Assembly (NCBI GenBank): GCA_021234155.1
Contig: JAJEKV010000073.1
Span: 2,950,001-3,014,000 of the forward strand
Source of the DNA: Isoetes taiwanensis
Lineage: Eukaryota > Streptophyta > Lycopodiopsida > Isoetales > Isoetaceae
Reading direction: 5' to 3'
Length of the DNA: 64,000 nt
Every line of letters starts with the position of its first letter. Position 1 is the first letter of the stretch. Made by a program: the position numbers and the translations under genes. The notes under the pieces were generated by a model that was not told the DNA's origin, searched no databases, and was given only the letters and a program-made list of their open reading frames with translations. Shown piece by piece: positions 1-11,733 of the stretch.

Positions 1-195
1 CTTTCTATTTAAGAGGAAGGAGTATTCTCAACTTGTACTCCCAACTCTGGCACGATGTGTGGCTGGCATGAGTTGTGGTAACTGCCTTGTGATTTTGTAA
101 CAGTGTCCTTTTTGCTCTTTGTTTTTTGTACCTTAGTTTGTCCTTTCCTACTTTGTTGTGCTGCTTTAGTCTCTTACGGTGTCATGTACCAGCCT

Positions 196-248
196 ACAGG
201 CATTAGTTTAGAGTGTGGATTGTTTACAGGCATTAGTTTAGAGTGTGG
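196..248. repeat. 30-bp tandem duplication
   Basis: The 23-bp stretch beginning ACAGGCATTAG occurs at 196-218 and again at 226-248 with no change, giving two copies at a 30-bp period. No function is evident. Confidence 0.85.
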
Positions 249-847
249 TTGGTTTTCACATTTTTCTCGTCAAGAACGCCTTATCATATATGCTAGCATG
301 GTTTGGACTTTTTTATTCCAGCTTGAGCTTCATTAGGTTCATTAAGCTTATTCTGTGCATGATTCATTTCGGTGTAGCAACCACAACAAGATTGTCTCTT
401 TAGTTCCATTATGTATGGAAAAGAGAGGGTACAGTAGATGAAGTCCTAGGAGGCTCCAGTGTGCCAAGAAATGTCATTTTCTGCATTTTATTGTTTGGCA
501 AGCAATATAGAATATTAAGTGGAATGAGAATTTTGCGTTGCTTGGCAAGATGTTAAAGAGTTGCTTAGCAAGACATTAAGAATAGGAAGCGGAATAGAGA
601 ATGGCGTGCCGTTTTGCTTTTGATGTCTCGCAAGTAGTCTATTAGAGTTCATTTTGTTAATGTCCACTTTTTCTTTTTCCAAGTCTTGTGTCGTCTAGTT
701 CATGGGTTTATTTGTTTGTATTTTCACTCCTTGTGGTTTTCAAAAGCCCTTAGCAATCGTAGTGCCAGTCTTTTAGTATAATTTGCGTAGCTTCCAACTT
801 ATTGTCTATCTCCTTAGGTTTAGGTCTTGTATGCACATGAGTGACAT

Positions 848-987
848 CATATTTTACTTTTGTGTGGTTGCCGATTCATGAGGGTTAGAGATTTTATTTT
901 GTCCATATTGTTTTGTTCATATTTTACTTTTGTGCGGTTGCCGATTCATGAGGGTTAGAGATTTTATTTTGTCCATATTGTTTTGTT
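848..987. repeat. 70-bp tandem duplication, two copies
   Basis: Two adjacent 70-bp units (848-917 and 918-987) begin CATATTTTACTTTTGTG and end TTTTGTT. They differ at one base (TGTGTGG versus TGTGCGG), so the duplication is recent. It lies in otherwise unrecognised DNA. Confidence 0.9.
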
Positions 988-1906
988 GAGAGGTGAAAAT
1001 GACCTTTGTGCTAGGTGGAGAATGGCTCTTGCTTTATTGCCTACTTGGTTTAGGGGAGTAGAAGTTAGGAGACTCCCTGTGACTTCAAGTGCCTTTCAAT
1101 GCTCATAGTATTTTGGGCTCAAATTGGTGCAATGGTACTTCGATTTTGAAGCTCTTCAGCTACTTATGGGTATTTTCCTCTTGGGTATTTTCCTCTTGAA
1201 GGCCTAGTGGTTTGTTTTTCTTTCTCGTGTCGATGCTCATATTTTTTGTTTACAGAGTTGATAATTGCCTATTTTTCTATGGAGTTGATTGGTATATACT
1301 TGTCAACTTTGAGTGGTGTTCACGTGCCCGCATGGGATTTTGAAGGGCAGTCTGCCTTGGTTGATCCTTGTGCCGGTATGCAGTGGTATGCAAGATCTTT
1401 CAGCCTAGTTGTCTTCGAGCCTTGTTTTGTAGTAGTCACATGCCTTCATTTATCCTGGCTTTCATTGTAATTGAGTAGGAGTGGTATGTTGAGTTATTAA
1501 GCTTAGGATAGTTCATGTTAGTAGCTTGGTTGGTTTGATGGAGCCTTTTGTTTAGGTCCACTATTTTTTCTTAGCGAGTGAATGTGTTGTACTATTTTTT
1601 TCTTAGTGAGTGAGTATGTTGTGTTTAAGCTTTCGGAATTGCGATGGAGGTGTGGTGGTTTGGACACGTGTAGTCCCCACCCCTTGTTGATGGAGCTATA
1701 GTTTGATTTTTCGGCGTCCGTTGATGTTATTTTTAGTGAGTCAAGTCCCTGCGTCATGACCTTTTCTCGTTTGATGTCCCTTCCCTTGCACTTTTATTTC
1801 ATTTTTGTGAGATTCTTTAGGATTGGTTCTTTTCGGCAATGTTTTGAGTGCTAAGCTCTTGATAGTTTAGACTTTTAGTTTCTTGTCTTTCTGCCTCTTT
1901 TTTCAG

Positions 1907-2718
1907 CATGTTGTTGCATTGTGTTGGTTGAGTGCAACTAGGCTCTAGAAGTGCGATTTATCTGCGTTTTGAGATTAGCAGATAAATCCGCTTCTTGAGG
2001 CTAGTTGTGAGAGTCCCCCTTGGAGTATTTATAGACTTGTTGCATTCCTCCCATCTTCATCAGCCGTCTTTGAGCCTCCCCCTTTGTAGTCGCATGCCCC
2101 CCCTTTTTTAGTTTTAGCCCTGCGTTACAACCTTGCGTGATTGTAGTATTCTTGTAGTTAATGTCTTAGTTTTTTATGTTGATTGGCTCCTTGTTCGACT
2201 TCTTGATCTTGCGAGGTTATCTTGTACAATGGGTTGGAGGCTCTCATGCCAAGCATTGTTCTTGGGGCAACTCTTATGTCTTGAATGTTTGGGTTTTAAG
2301 TGGGGTCGATGTCGAGGGCCCTTGCGCCATGGTGGTAGGCCCTCGCATGCCAAAGATGTGGCAGCCTTTGTGCCAAGATTGGGGTCCTCGTACCAGGTGT
2401 TTCTTTGTTCCTTTTGCAGATATGCTCAAGATGGATGTGGAGACGTCCTTTGCGAGTTTTGCAAGAATCTTGACATGTTGGGGTCGTGTTGGACATTAGC
2501 GACGGAGGCCTATAAATCTCTATGAACTTATTTTGAGTTTTGGATCCTTTGTGGTACTTTGATGCTTTTGTATATCCAAAAAGGCCGGTGTGCATGAGGG
2601 ATTATTAGAAGTGAAATATTGTTGTACTGCTATTTTGGAAACAAAGGGAGGGCCACATGGCTCATTCATTCAAACATGTTGTTGCATTGTGTTGGTTGAG
2701 TGCAACTAGGCTCTAGAA
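1907..2718. repeat. 44-bp direct repeat flanking about 0.7 kb
   Basis: An exact 44-bp sequence beginning CATGTTGTTGCATTG and ending GGCTCTAGAA lies at 1907-1950 and again at 2675-2718. The second copy ends exactly where LINE-derived coding begins. The spacing and identity suggest a duplication or template switch that created the left boundary of the LINE fragment. The 724 bp between the copies hold no recognised gene. Confidence 0.8.
1935..2007. repeat. Near-perfect 31-bp inverted repeat (hairpin)
   Basis: Arms at 1935-1965 and 1978-2007 are reverse complements with a few mismatches (CAACTAGGCTC... paired with ...GAGGCTAGTTG), around a 12-bp spacer. The left arm overlaps the 44-bp direct repeat. 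It could be a foldback element remnant or a small RNA precursor. Nothing else in the sequence decides between these. Confidence 0.7.
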
Positions 2719-3868
2719 TTGAGAATAGGTGGAAAACTTGGGAAGAAGTGGCAGAAATTACTAAAGGCTCACAAGTGGATAAGGAAATATTTAACAAAGT
2801 TATGGAGAAGGTTGTCAAACAGGATGACTTTAGTGCTAATTCAAATCAATGGACCTTGAATGGTAAAGAAATATACTCGGTGAATGAAATATATAAAACT
2901 ATCATTGTACACAAACCTTCTCGGGCAAGCTCTCTTTGGAATTGTGATGAAGAAAGGTTGGCTAAAGTTAATGCAAAGAGCTGAAAAATATATACAGCCA
3001 ACAAATTGAAAACTTTTAGATGGCTACTGCTACACCAAAGTTTGCCAACCAATATTCGGAAAGCAAAATATGATAGCTCAGGTTCACCATTCTGCCCGCT
3101 TGGTTGTGGTCAGAACGAAACTTCAAATCATGTTCTCACATGTCAAAAAGTTGCAGAATTCTGGAGCTGGACAACACAGATAAATTTGGGGTCAATTTCA
3201 GAAAATAATATGCTTAGATTTCTGGACGCTGACAATAGAATTCAGAATACTACCAGAACAATTAGCTACTAGATTTTTTGAAAGCATAGAAACAGGGTTC
3301 AAATAGGGAAAAAGAATCCATCTCTGACCTGAATTAAGAAGAATTTCCTTGGCTTATTAACAGATTCTGTTGTGGCACACAAATTGGCAAAGGGGAAGAA
3401 ATATGATAGATCATGGGATAAGTTTGGTAGATTCCATGGTACTTTTGATTTTTTTCTTACTAATTTAAATGTGTGTGATGATGTTCTACACAAGAGAGAT
3501 GAGGAGACTCAATAGCACTGGAAGTGGAGACAGGATGATGGGGGTAGCTGAATATGAAGACGAGGAGTTCTCCCAACTATATAAACCTGAACAGGAAAGA
3601 ACTTTTAAACAATTGAGGAGGGAAATGGCACATGCAAAAGCAATTAAGAAGGTGCTCAAGAACAAAGAATTGTGGAGGTTTAATAATCTGAAGCCATACT
3701 TTGAGAATCTTTTCCATAAGAGGCAACAGAAAAGGTAAGCTTATGTGTTGATGCAGCTGGATTTCACAAATTACACCCCTGAGGATCTTGACATGCTACT
3801 TGGGATGTTTGGGAAGAGGGACATTCCAGATTTCACATTACAGGATGTGCTTGATGTGGCATGACTTT
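2719..3868 (+). pseudogene. L1-type LINE 3' fragment with zinc-binding RT tail domain
   Basis: Conceptual translation gives the C-terminal end of a plant L1 ORF2. A YSVNEIYK stretch at about 2875 and then KTFRWLLLHQSLPTN with a CPLGCG...H...C pattern at about 3010-3170 match the zf-RVT domain that follows the reverse transcriptase. A stop near 2982 and frame changes break it, and endonuclease and RT are missing, so it is a 5'-truncated dead copy. The same region is found on the minus strand at 61.07-61.29 kb. The fragment is cut at 3868 by the Ty3/gypsy insertion and continues at 19106. Confidence 0.8.
3514..3738 (+). other. Conserved charged mini-ORF next to the LINE tail, unknown
   Basis: A frame of about 70 codons contains a DRMMGVAEYEDEE motif, an acidic/Gln stretch and HAKAIKKVLKN, ending KRQQKR. 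A related frame with DRAMGV and HAKAIKNILK lies at 60616-60768. I do not recognise the family. Beside the first LINE it runs in the LINE's direction, but beside the second LINE it runs opposite, so it is probably not part of the LINE reading frame. It may be a captured exon or a separate small repeat. Confidence 0.45.
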
Positions 3869-4230
3869 TGTGGAGCCCACGCTCCAACAACCCGAGAAAC
3901 AATGAAGGCGCTGAGGAAAGAGCCGATATGCACAAATATCACAATAATTTTATTCACCAATGAGAGTTCGAAAAACCCCAACTAGGTTCACATCTTTATA
4001 GTGGCCAAAGGCCATGAGTTATGACTTTTTGACACTAGGCATATGCCAACATGGCAACCCTTGGCCACCTAGGCGGACCGCCAACATGGCACTCACGCCC
4101 TGCCACGTCACTAGACTATAAAAAGGTATAAAAAATTCGTATAAGACATATGGCCTAGGCAGGATTTGAACCCCTGACTATTTAATTAAGACTCTATATA
4201 CTTACCAATAGACTATGACTTATATTAAAA
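3869..4230 (-). repeat. Extra partial copy of the Ty3/gypsy LTR end
   Basis: This is the LTR part of the first copy of the 564-bp tandem duplication. It begins TGTGGAGCCCACGCTCC like the LTR edges at 4433 and 17247, and stops at the duplication boundary. It also repeats the ACTTT that serves as target-site duplication (3864-3868). Confidence 0.85.
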
Positions 4231-4711
4231 GAATTGTGGAGGTTTAATAATCTGAAGCCATACTTTGAGAATCTTTTCCATAAGAGGCAACAGAAAAGGT
4301 AAGCTTATGTGTTGATGCAGCTGGATTTCACAAATTACACCCCTGAGGATCTTGACATGCTACTTGGGATGTTTGGGAAGAGGGACATTCCAGATTTCAC
4401 ATTACAGGATGTGCTTGATGTGGCATGACTTTTGTGGAGCCCACGCTCCAACAACCCGAGAAACAATGAAGGCGCTGAGGAAAGAGCCGATATGCACAAA
4501 TATCACAATAATTTTATTCACCAATGAGAGTTCGAAAAACCCCAACTAGGTTCACATCTTTATAGTGGCCAAAGGCCATGAGTTATGACTTTTTGACACT
4601 AGGCATATGCCAACATGGCAACCCTTGGCCACCTAGGCGGACCGCCAACATGGCACTCACGCCCTGCCACGTCACTAGACTATAAAAAGGTATAAAAAAT
4701 TCGTATAAGAC

Positions 4712-4790
4712 ATATGGCCTAGGCAGGATTTGAACCCCTGACTATTTAATTAAGACTCTATATACTTACCAATAGACTATGACTTATATT
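4712..4790 (-). other. tRNA-like module (B-box) inside the LTR
   Basis: Read on the minus strand, the LTR contains an A-box-like CTATTGGTAAGTAT followed about 35 bases later by AGGGGTTCAAATCCTG. The latter matches the pol III B-box consensus and a tRNA T-arm. The same module is in the partial LTR copy (4148-4226) and the right LTR (17470-17552). It may be a SINE head captured by the LTR. Pol III activity is not shown. Confidence 0.45.
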
Positions 4791-4946
4791 ATAATAGATT
4801 TTTGCGTTACTACATCTTATTCTTCGTCATGATCTTTACTACTCCCGTCATTCACTCCAGAGCACTTCCTTGGTCCACAGCCTGCCGGCCATGTACGTCG
4901 AGCAACTGGCTTTCTTCGGTGAGGGTATTTCTTCAACAAAGCATGA

Positions 4947-5760
4947 CACTACAAGAGAAGGGGTCCATTAGTGTCATTGATTGTGTCGATATTTGGCCTA
5001 AAATGGCAACTTGAATTTTTTTAATAACTGACGCTATGGATGAGGCAACCCGGTGACACAAATGTGGCAGTGAAAACGTCATATATAATGTCAGCACATT
5101 TGTCACTTATAACGTCATAATGTTTGTCACTTATAACGTTAGAGACAATGTCACCTTTAACGTCAAATATAGTGTCGGAACTTTTGTCACCTACAATGCC
5201 ACCTTTTATGTCAAATATAGTGTCAGTACTTTTGTTACGTACAACGTCAGTGGCTACGTCACCTGTTACGTCAAACACGGTGTCACCTAGAAGCCAACTA
5301 TAATGTCAAGCATAATGCCACTATTAACGTCATTGGTGAAGTCGCTTATAGAGTCGTATGTAGCGTCATCTATAGTTCCACTTACAACTTCACATATACA
5401 GTCGCACACCACTCATAATGCTAAATTATGTCAAACCTAGTGTCACCTCTAATAGCATCTTTAATGACACTTATAAGACATCTATTTCCTCAATACTAAT
5501 GTCACCTATGTTGCCAATATCAATGTCATTTATTATGTCGTCTATATTGTCAATAATAATGTCATTTCTTGATCCATTGTTGCGATATAATTAGTTTTTC
5601 TTGTGGCACTAGTAGCTTTTTTACTAGGCCAGCAATTGGGACAATATTAATGTTACGTATTGTGTCACTTCTATCATTGGATGATATAGATGTCATTGTT
5701 TATGTCGTGGTTAAGGTCATAGATAGTGACATCTAGAGAGCCAATTATGCTTTAACAAAA
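4947..5760. repeat. Left subterminal repeat array of the CACTA element
   Basis: After the terminal repeat, the sequence consists of many degenerate copies of a motif such as TATAATGTCA or TTTGTCAC, in both orientations, every 15-25 bp up to about 5760. In characterised CACTA elements such subterminal motifs bind the TNPA-type protein. The ORF on the opposite strand here (5021-5278) is a by-product of this repeat. Confidence 0.75.
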
Positions 5761-8700
5761 TCATTACAAGTGACCATTCAATGTCAAAACAATGGATTTT
5801 GTAATACAATCTTATAAATTCGCTTAGCCAGATGCATAAATTCAAGAATTGCTTTGTAATGTTTTTGTGATACAAAGCTCCCACAGCTTTTATCTACTCC
5901 ATATGTGTATAACATGCAAGTTTTCAAGGCATACGGTACTGGATGAAAAGGCGTGCTTCAATTTCTGCCCATCTATAGGCTTCAAACAGGAACCTAAATT
6001 GCTGAAAGCTTTTTGCATAGCAGATGTGTGCAGCTGCTACTTCAAAGGCATTAGGAGCACATTGAACCTTGATATATTATCTTTGAGTGTCTTGTTGTTC
6101 CCCAATACAATGCCCAAATCTGCATCTGAATCCTGTTTCCAACCATTCAAATTGGGCAAGCTCTTTTAGCCATATACATGTGATTATTTTAGCATTTACA
6201 GAAAAATTTGAAGAGCATTTTTGAAACCTAATTTTAAGAGTTTTACTTACCGACAGAGGCCATGTAAAAATATCAATATCCTGTGATAGAGTTTAGAGAA
6301 ACAGGGCAGTGATACTCGTCTAACAATACCGGAGCCAACTGAACATCTTCTTCTCTTGCATTTCGGTTCTGAAATCATTTTGTTTCTCTTGCAGGATCCA
6401 GATTCATGAACCTGCACAGTATTGAAAGAAATAAGAAAAGTGGTCAAGATATGCATTCGCCGAGCCATAGAAGCTAAATGACGGATTTTGATGTCATCTA
6501 ACCCAACCGCAAACTTGGGCTTCGGGAGACCGGCAAAGATAGAACATGCAAGCGATTACAGATAGATTCGAATGCTTTGGCTTCACCATATGGCTTCCGG
6601 TGGCATCACGGCATCTCACTCCATACGAAAGCTTTTGGCCGCATTTCTTGCTCTCGGGCAGCTGCAACCCTAGCGAGCAACCCTAGCTAGCAGGGGCAGC
6701 TGGCTACCGCCAGCAACAGGGAGCCAGCAACGGGTTTCAAATCCATGTCTTCTTTTGAAACCTAGTAATTATTCATCAATGCCGTTAATGCACGTTTAAG
6801 GATTAATGACTTCACATGGAAATAGGCATAGGACAGCCAGACATGTCTATAAGAGGAACAAATAACCCTAATTTGGTTCAAAAAGCATGAGCAGATCAAG
6901 GCATATATTCACTTGTTGTAGAACAAACATCTGAAATGAGTATAAACTAGCAAAAATATGGGTAGAAGCAAGTAAAGGAAGTGAGCATCCAAGAAGCTAT
7001 TACGAATGCTTGCATGGAGGTTGTCCAATTAGGGAAAAAAAATAGAGAGTTTTTATGATGGGCAAGTTATTGATATGTACAAAGGTGAATATAATCATCT
7101 GAGCCCGATGTTATGCTGGAGATCCATGTTTGCCAGAGATTTATCATGAAACGACGATCTTGGTAGATAGTGGACTGGTTTAATGGAGATTTAGAAGGCA
7201 ATGACATTATAATCGGTGTAATGGACCCAGAATATGGGCTGACGGGGCAAAATTGACACATTAGCTTTAGCTCCAGTGCCTAAGAAATGGAAAGGGTTCA
7301 GGCAGTCTTTTGAGGACCAGTTGAATTCTTTTCTATAAGCATCCCAACATTTTTGCTGTAAAGAATGCAATATGTCGGTTTCCACTCTGATACAAATCTT
7401 TTACAGGCAGAAAATGTGTTTCCAATCAAGAGTGCAGGTACGAGCATCTAAGATTTTGCTTCAAATTTACAAAATTATACTTGTTTTAGTTATAAATCGC
7501 CTTTTATGATTGACTACAAAATATTTCACATGTAAAAAATGTGTTTTCCAATCAAGAGTGCAGATACGAGCATGTAAGTTTTTGCTTCAAATTGAGAAGT
7601 TGTTATAGTTATACCTTGCCTTTTATGATTATCTGTTGGATTGCAGGGCACTTTGTGATTGTATTATTTGACCTTGAGTTGGAATCTTGCAATGAGTGCA
7701 ACATTATTTATCCGTAATATGTACTTTACATTGTACTTTACAAAACTGATGACATGTCACTCACAAGGCAATCATCATGGTGGACTAAGAAAGATTCATA
7801 AGGAAGCAATATTGGGAACATACATGGCAGGGAAATAGGCATGTTAAGCATGGGAGGCTAGAATGAAGTAAACAAGTATGGGATGTGGCTTGATCAAACT
7901 TTACCAAGGCAGAATCGTTTCATGGTTAAGGCAGACTGTTGCTTTAATGTAGCGATCACATCTAAGTTTTTCTGCGGGTGTTGAAGCCCTGCTGCCCCGC
8001 GCTGAACTCTTGAAACCCGCAGCCGTTCACATGCTGCTGACCTTTTTTGTGTGCAAAATTTTCTTGTATGGTCTGCTGAATTCACCCGGTTGGTTAAGCC
8101 CTTCTCAACCAGACACAAAATTTCGACTCAGCTCGCGCGCCGTGAGTGGCGCGATGCTGAATGGAATTTTCTAAGCTGCTGATGAATGGCCCAGTGCTGT
8201 CTCAGCGCTGAAAAAAACTCTTTCATGTGAACGGCCCATAATATTCATCAGTTGAGCATAGCAGACAAGAACCAAATAAATAGAGCAGATATAGATCAAA
8301 TAATAGAGGAGACAATTTATTTATTTCAACATCTTTTCTGTTATTTTGTAGTGCAATAATAGAGCTTACTTTTTTTCTGTATCTCTTACCGTCACTTTTG
8401 TATGGATGTAGAAATCTAACTTCGTTTTATTTCTTATTTGCAGATTCTACCATCAAAAGGCATAATGATATTATCCTACTTCCTCCATTTTAAGCTTGGA
8501 GGAGCACAATTTAGTGGGTGATTTTCTAGGCTTGAGCTAGGACATCTTATGTATTCATATAGATTATTCATGATATAATAATGGCCCAAAATTCAATCTT
8601 TGTAACATGATGGTTAATGACATCTCTAATGTACCGCTATCATGAGTAACTAATAACTTGCAAGATAATCGTGTATTACAGTGCATCGCTATCATGTATC

Positions 8701-9319
8701 TGGTCTCAATTCTGAAATTCCTAGGCGACATTTTTAAATTTGTTATGTTCTTACTCTACTTTCTTCAACAACCCGATCGTGGTCGCCCATGTCTCTCGAG
8801 ATTGATGGCTGAAATGAGCCTGCAAACCTTCATTTTGAGAGAATGGCCTGCCGGGGCAAATTCTGGAGTGTCAACTACGGCCTCCGCCTAATGGCCTTGG
8901 CGTCAACCCAGCGAGCCATTCCCTTATACATACAAGGGCAGTACGGTAATTACCAAAATTTGCAGGAGCATTTTGGCAGTTTCCTAAAATTATATTAGGT
9001 GGGTTGATTAGTTTTGCTCATTTATATTTGGTCTTGGAGAGGGTGAAGCCTACGGACTTTTCCACAGTTTTTAGCCATTAGACAAACCCCTTATGGCCAA
9101 TATACGATCATTTTCTTTGCAATATTAATACCAAAAGAAGGTTCATAACATGTTGCGAAAATTCCCATGCATTTCAAAAACATGAGAAAACTTCTATATG
9201 GCCTCTTACTATTTGTAGCCATGGAAACCATTCAGATCCCATCTTTATAGCTTGAATCTGGAATTATCCATTACACACAATGAACATCAGTACAACCAAT
9301 TAGTGCTAGTCCTTCCTTT
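5761..9319. other. Interior of the CACTA element, no recognised gene
   Basis: No transposase, zinc finger or other known domain was recognised in any frame. Open frames are short. One block (about 7405-7500) is repeated at about 7530-7620 as an imperfect tandem copy with a spacing of about 125 bp around AATCAAGAGTGCAG. A GC-richer patch at about 7970-8200 could be captured host sequence. CACTA elements often carry gene fragments, but none can be named here. Confidence 0.5.
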
Positions 9320-9905
9320 GTGATATTCATAATAGCGCTATATGAACTGACACAACATTTGGACACAACTACTAGCACAATATTTGACAACATTGATGAT
9401 AGTGATAGTAACATCTATTATGGAAACATTGATGGAATTTATGACACTAATGGTGCTATTATATTTAATGCCAATACCACCACCTATAATGTTAGTATTG
9501 GGCACTGACACTAATAATGATCTTATATGTGTAACTAATAACAACATCTATAACATCATTAGTGGGTACTGACATTGATACTGATGTTATATGTGTAACA
9601 ACTACTGGCACTATACTTGATGCTAACAACACCACCTATAACGTCACTAATGGGCACTGACACTAACACTGATGCTATATATGTAACAACTGATGGCGCT
9701 ATAATTGGTGCCAATAGCAACATCTATAGTGGCATAGCAAAGTTACTGACACTATTGGTGACACTAAGAGTGAGGCTATAGGTGACACAAAATGTGGCAC
9801 CTGTAGCACCACTCTGTAAAAAATGTCACCAATAAGGTCATGTGTATATTTTCTAATGTTTAAGTGACGTTTTGATGACACTAATGAACCCATTCTCTTG
9901 TAGTG
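9320..9905. repeat. Right subterminal repeat array of the CACTA element
   Basis: Repeated GACACTAATG, TATAATGTC and ATGTGTAAC-like motifs run to the terminal repeat, mirroring the left array. The last 30 bases are the inverted terminal repeat ending GTAGTG, followed by the TGA target duplication. Confidence 0.75.
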
Positions 9906-11140
9906 TGATACGCACTGTAAACTTCTCGAGCTCGGTTCGATTTCCGTCGATCTAATTCTGCTTTGATCTCTGCTAAATCCGCAGGTCGTTCTGACAAAAG
10001 GGCTTCTCCACTGATCCAGCCATTACGAGTTTGCTTCCAACAGATTTGCCCCTCCCGAATATCTCCTTCTAACTGCCATTGATTCCCAAGCATTTCTTCT
10101 AAATCAGTTGGCTGTAGTGGTCTTCCTTATTTCTTCTAATCTTCCCAAATAATAATCGTTTCTTCTTCTTGTTGCTGCCGAATGCTTCAACACATGGCGA
10201 CCTTCAGATCATTTAACCAGCCTGGTACAGGCCCGTTTTCTTCAAATTAAACACTGGCAATCTTCTAATCCCTTAACCGGCCTGTTATTCTGTAACAAAC
10301 GGCTTTGCCGGACTGAACTTCCCTTTTGTGTTTTCTCTCAATAAACCCCGACTGTCCCTGTGTGAATCCAGCCGCCCAATGCTCTCTTTAAGGCCGATTT
10401 CTTCTAAAGCTTGTATAGCAAGCCCTAAACAGATCGGATGAGTTGGGCCAATTCTGTAAGAGCAATACAGCATCTTGCCGTTCTTGCCCTGTAGTTCCTG
10501 ATCAGATTAACATTTTCTTTTCCTTCAACCGGCTGTCCTTGTATGAATCCGGCCTGGTTCCAAACCCCCTAGGCCGATTTTCTTCAGATCTTCTTCCACT
10601 TTGATCTTATTTTCTTTCTTTTCCTCTGTGCACAGCAGATCCATTAAGTATGGCGAATAGATCATAAGCAGGCTTGGCAGAAGGTAACAGGGTCATGACA
10701 AACAGAGCAATGGATCTGGCCCTTTGGCAGATTGGCTCCCCTGGTTCAACATGGCCGCAGCTTCTCTGTCGCTCCACATCTCCTTCGATCTGCTCAACGT
10801 GCCTTTTTAATTTAGGCTTATTCCTCCCCTTAACTTCCTCGGTTAATCTCCACCTTCCATTTCTTTTTTCCCTTATTCATAGGTCCTAGCCATAGTAGGG
10901 AAATTCCGTCTTGCTCCTTTATGCATACTTCCTTCTCCACGTCCCTTCGGAGCTCCTCATAAGAATTGCATACGCCTTTTTTTCTAACAAGGTCTTATGC
11001 TTCTGCAACATAGCTCACATGTTCTCTTACGTTTCTCCTTCCATCCATGTTTTCTTTACATGGTAATTTCTCAAGGTCCATCCCTTGAGTTAATCTTTTC
11101 GGCTTCCTTGCCATCCCAAGGGTCTTTCCCTCATTCTCTT

Positions 11141-11715
11141 TTACAACTCTCCTTTTCTTCTTTTTGTTCCCCGCGCTATAGGCTGGGTACTCTCACTATC
11201 ACCATCAATTCTTGCTTTTGTCGTGATAATTATCTCCGGGATCACCACATTCCTAGCAATTTCCTTATTGCTAGCATTTTTCCTCAAATTTTCATACTCA
11301 TTTTGCAATCGACATGGTTCGAGCGTGTTCTCAAATCTCGAGGAACTATTGACTTCCTTGGATGTGGGCCATTTGGCGATTTGCATACATACGTTTCCAT
11401 AATACTTCTTCACTAGGTAACCATTTACCCTTGTGGGAAGGACTCCCTCAATGTTTGGAGTTGTAGTAGACCATTGAAATGCTTTGTTCACCTCATATGG
11501 TCCAACCCACATCTGTCTTTTGGCACTTGGGTGCTTTTAATGTAGCACAATAATACTTTATCTCCCTTCTTGAACTCTTTTTTCTGCAAATGCTTATCAT
11601 ACCATTTCTTCCTTCTTTTTTGTAAGGCTTCCCTTGCTTGCAAAGCTAGTAGTCTTGTCTCATCCAACTTTTCCAATTCTTGCAGTCTTGCTTTGATACT
11701 ATCAACTTCCCCCAA
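11141..11715 (-). pseudogene. Ty3/gypsy element 1 integrase C-terminal region
   Basis: Two overlapping minus-strand frames (11715-11488 and 11512-11141) give the basic, coiled integrase tail typical of plant Ty3/gypsy pol (LQELEKLDETRLLALQA, KKWYDKHL, FKKGDKVLL) and then a short MWVGPYEV segment. A frame change near 11500 separates them. The second frame continues into the LTR before stopping. No chromodomain is visible after it. Confidence 0.8.
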
Positions 11716-11733
11716 CTTGTATTGAGCCGCTAT

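Larger units (their letters stand above)
1..1906. other. Unrecognised T/G-rich non-coding DNA
   Basis: No convincing gene is visible. The + strand is rich in T and G, and open frames are short and without recognisable motifs. Two small local tandem duplications lie inside and are listed separately. The composition would fit old LTR or intergenic transposon DNA, but no ends or domains support that. Confidence 0.5.
3667..4794. repeat. 564-bp tandem duplication across the LINE/LTR junction
   Basis: Bases 3667-4230 and 4231-4794 are essentially identical and adjacent. Each copy contains the end of the LINE-adjacent mini-ORF, the ACTTT target site and the first 360 or so bases of the Ty3/gypsy LTR. 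The duplication therefore postdates the retrotransposon insertion. A tandem assembly artefact cannot be excluded because the copies are nearly identical. Confidence 0.9.
4947..9905. mobile_element. Non-autonomous CACTA (En/Spm) DNA transposon
   Basis: The ends are CACTACAAGAGAA at 4947 and its reverse complement TTCTCTTGTAGTG ending at 9905. The terminal inverted repeat extends about 30 bp with two or three mismatches. The 3-bp target duplication TGA (4944-4946 and 9906-9908) is typical of CACTA elements. The empty site is preserved in the other LTR at 17704 (GCATGATACGC). Both ends carry the subterminal short-repeat arrays typical of the superfamily. No TNP2-like transposase was recognised within 4.96 kb, so it probably depended on a helper. 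Confidence 0.92.
4433..11314 (-). repeat. 3' LTR of element 1, interrupted by the CACTA element
   Basis: Bases 4433-4946 plus 9909-11314 together match the intact LTR at 17247-19105. The reconstituted LTR is about 1920 bp against 1859 bp. The main difference is a block of nearly 60 bp (about 4650-4707, containing TATAAAAAGG) that is absent from the right copy. The integrase reading frame runs on into this LTR and stops at 11141. Confidence 0.88.

Noticed and set aside
2133-2525. Overlapping ORFs of 130, 107 and 99 codons at 2.1-2.6 kb
   Set aside because: Three overlapping frames on both strands without motifs. Likely chance openness in a GC-richer stretch.
5021-5278. 85-codon ORF rich in D, V and I repeats
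   Set aside because: It is a translation of the CACTA subterminal repeat array, not a gene.
9881-10093. ORFs MLGNQWQLEGDIREGQ at 9881-10093 and 17577-17891
   Set aside because: These are open frames inside the LTRs, present in both copies because the LTRs are repeats. There is no protein family match and they cross the CACTA target site.
9906-11314. Taking 9906 as the true LTR boundary of element 1
   Set aside because: The repeat with the right side seemed to begin at TGATACGC, but no matching 5-bp target duplication fits there. The CACTACAAG terminal repeats and TGA duplication show that 9906 is the CACTA exit point, and the LTR really starts at 4433 and 17247.
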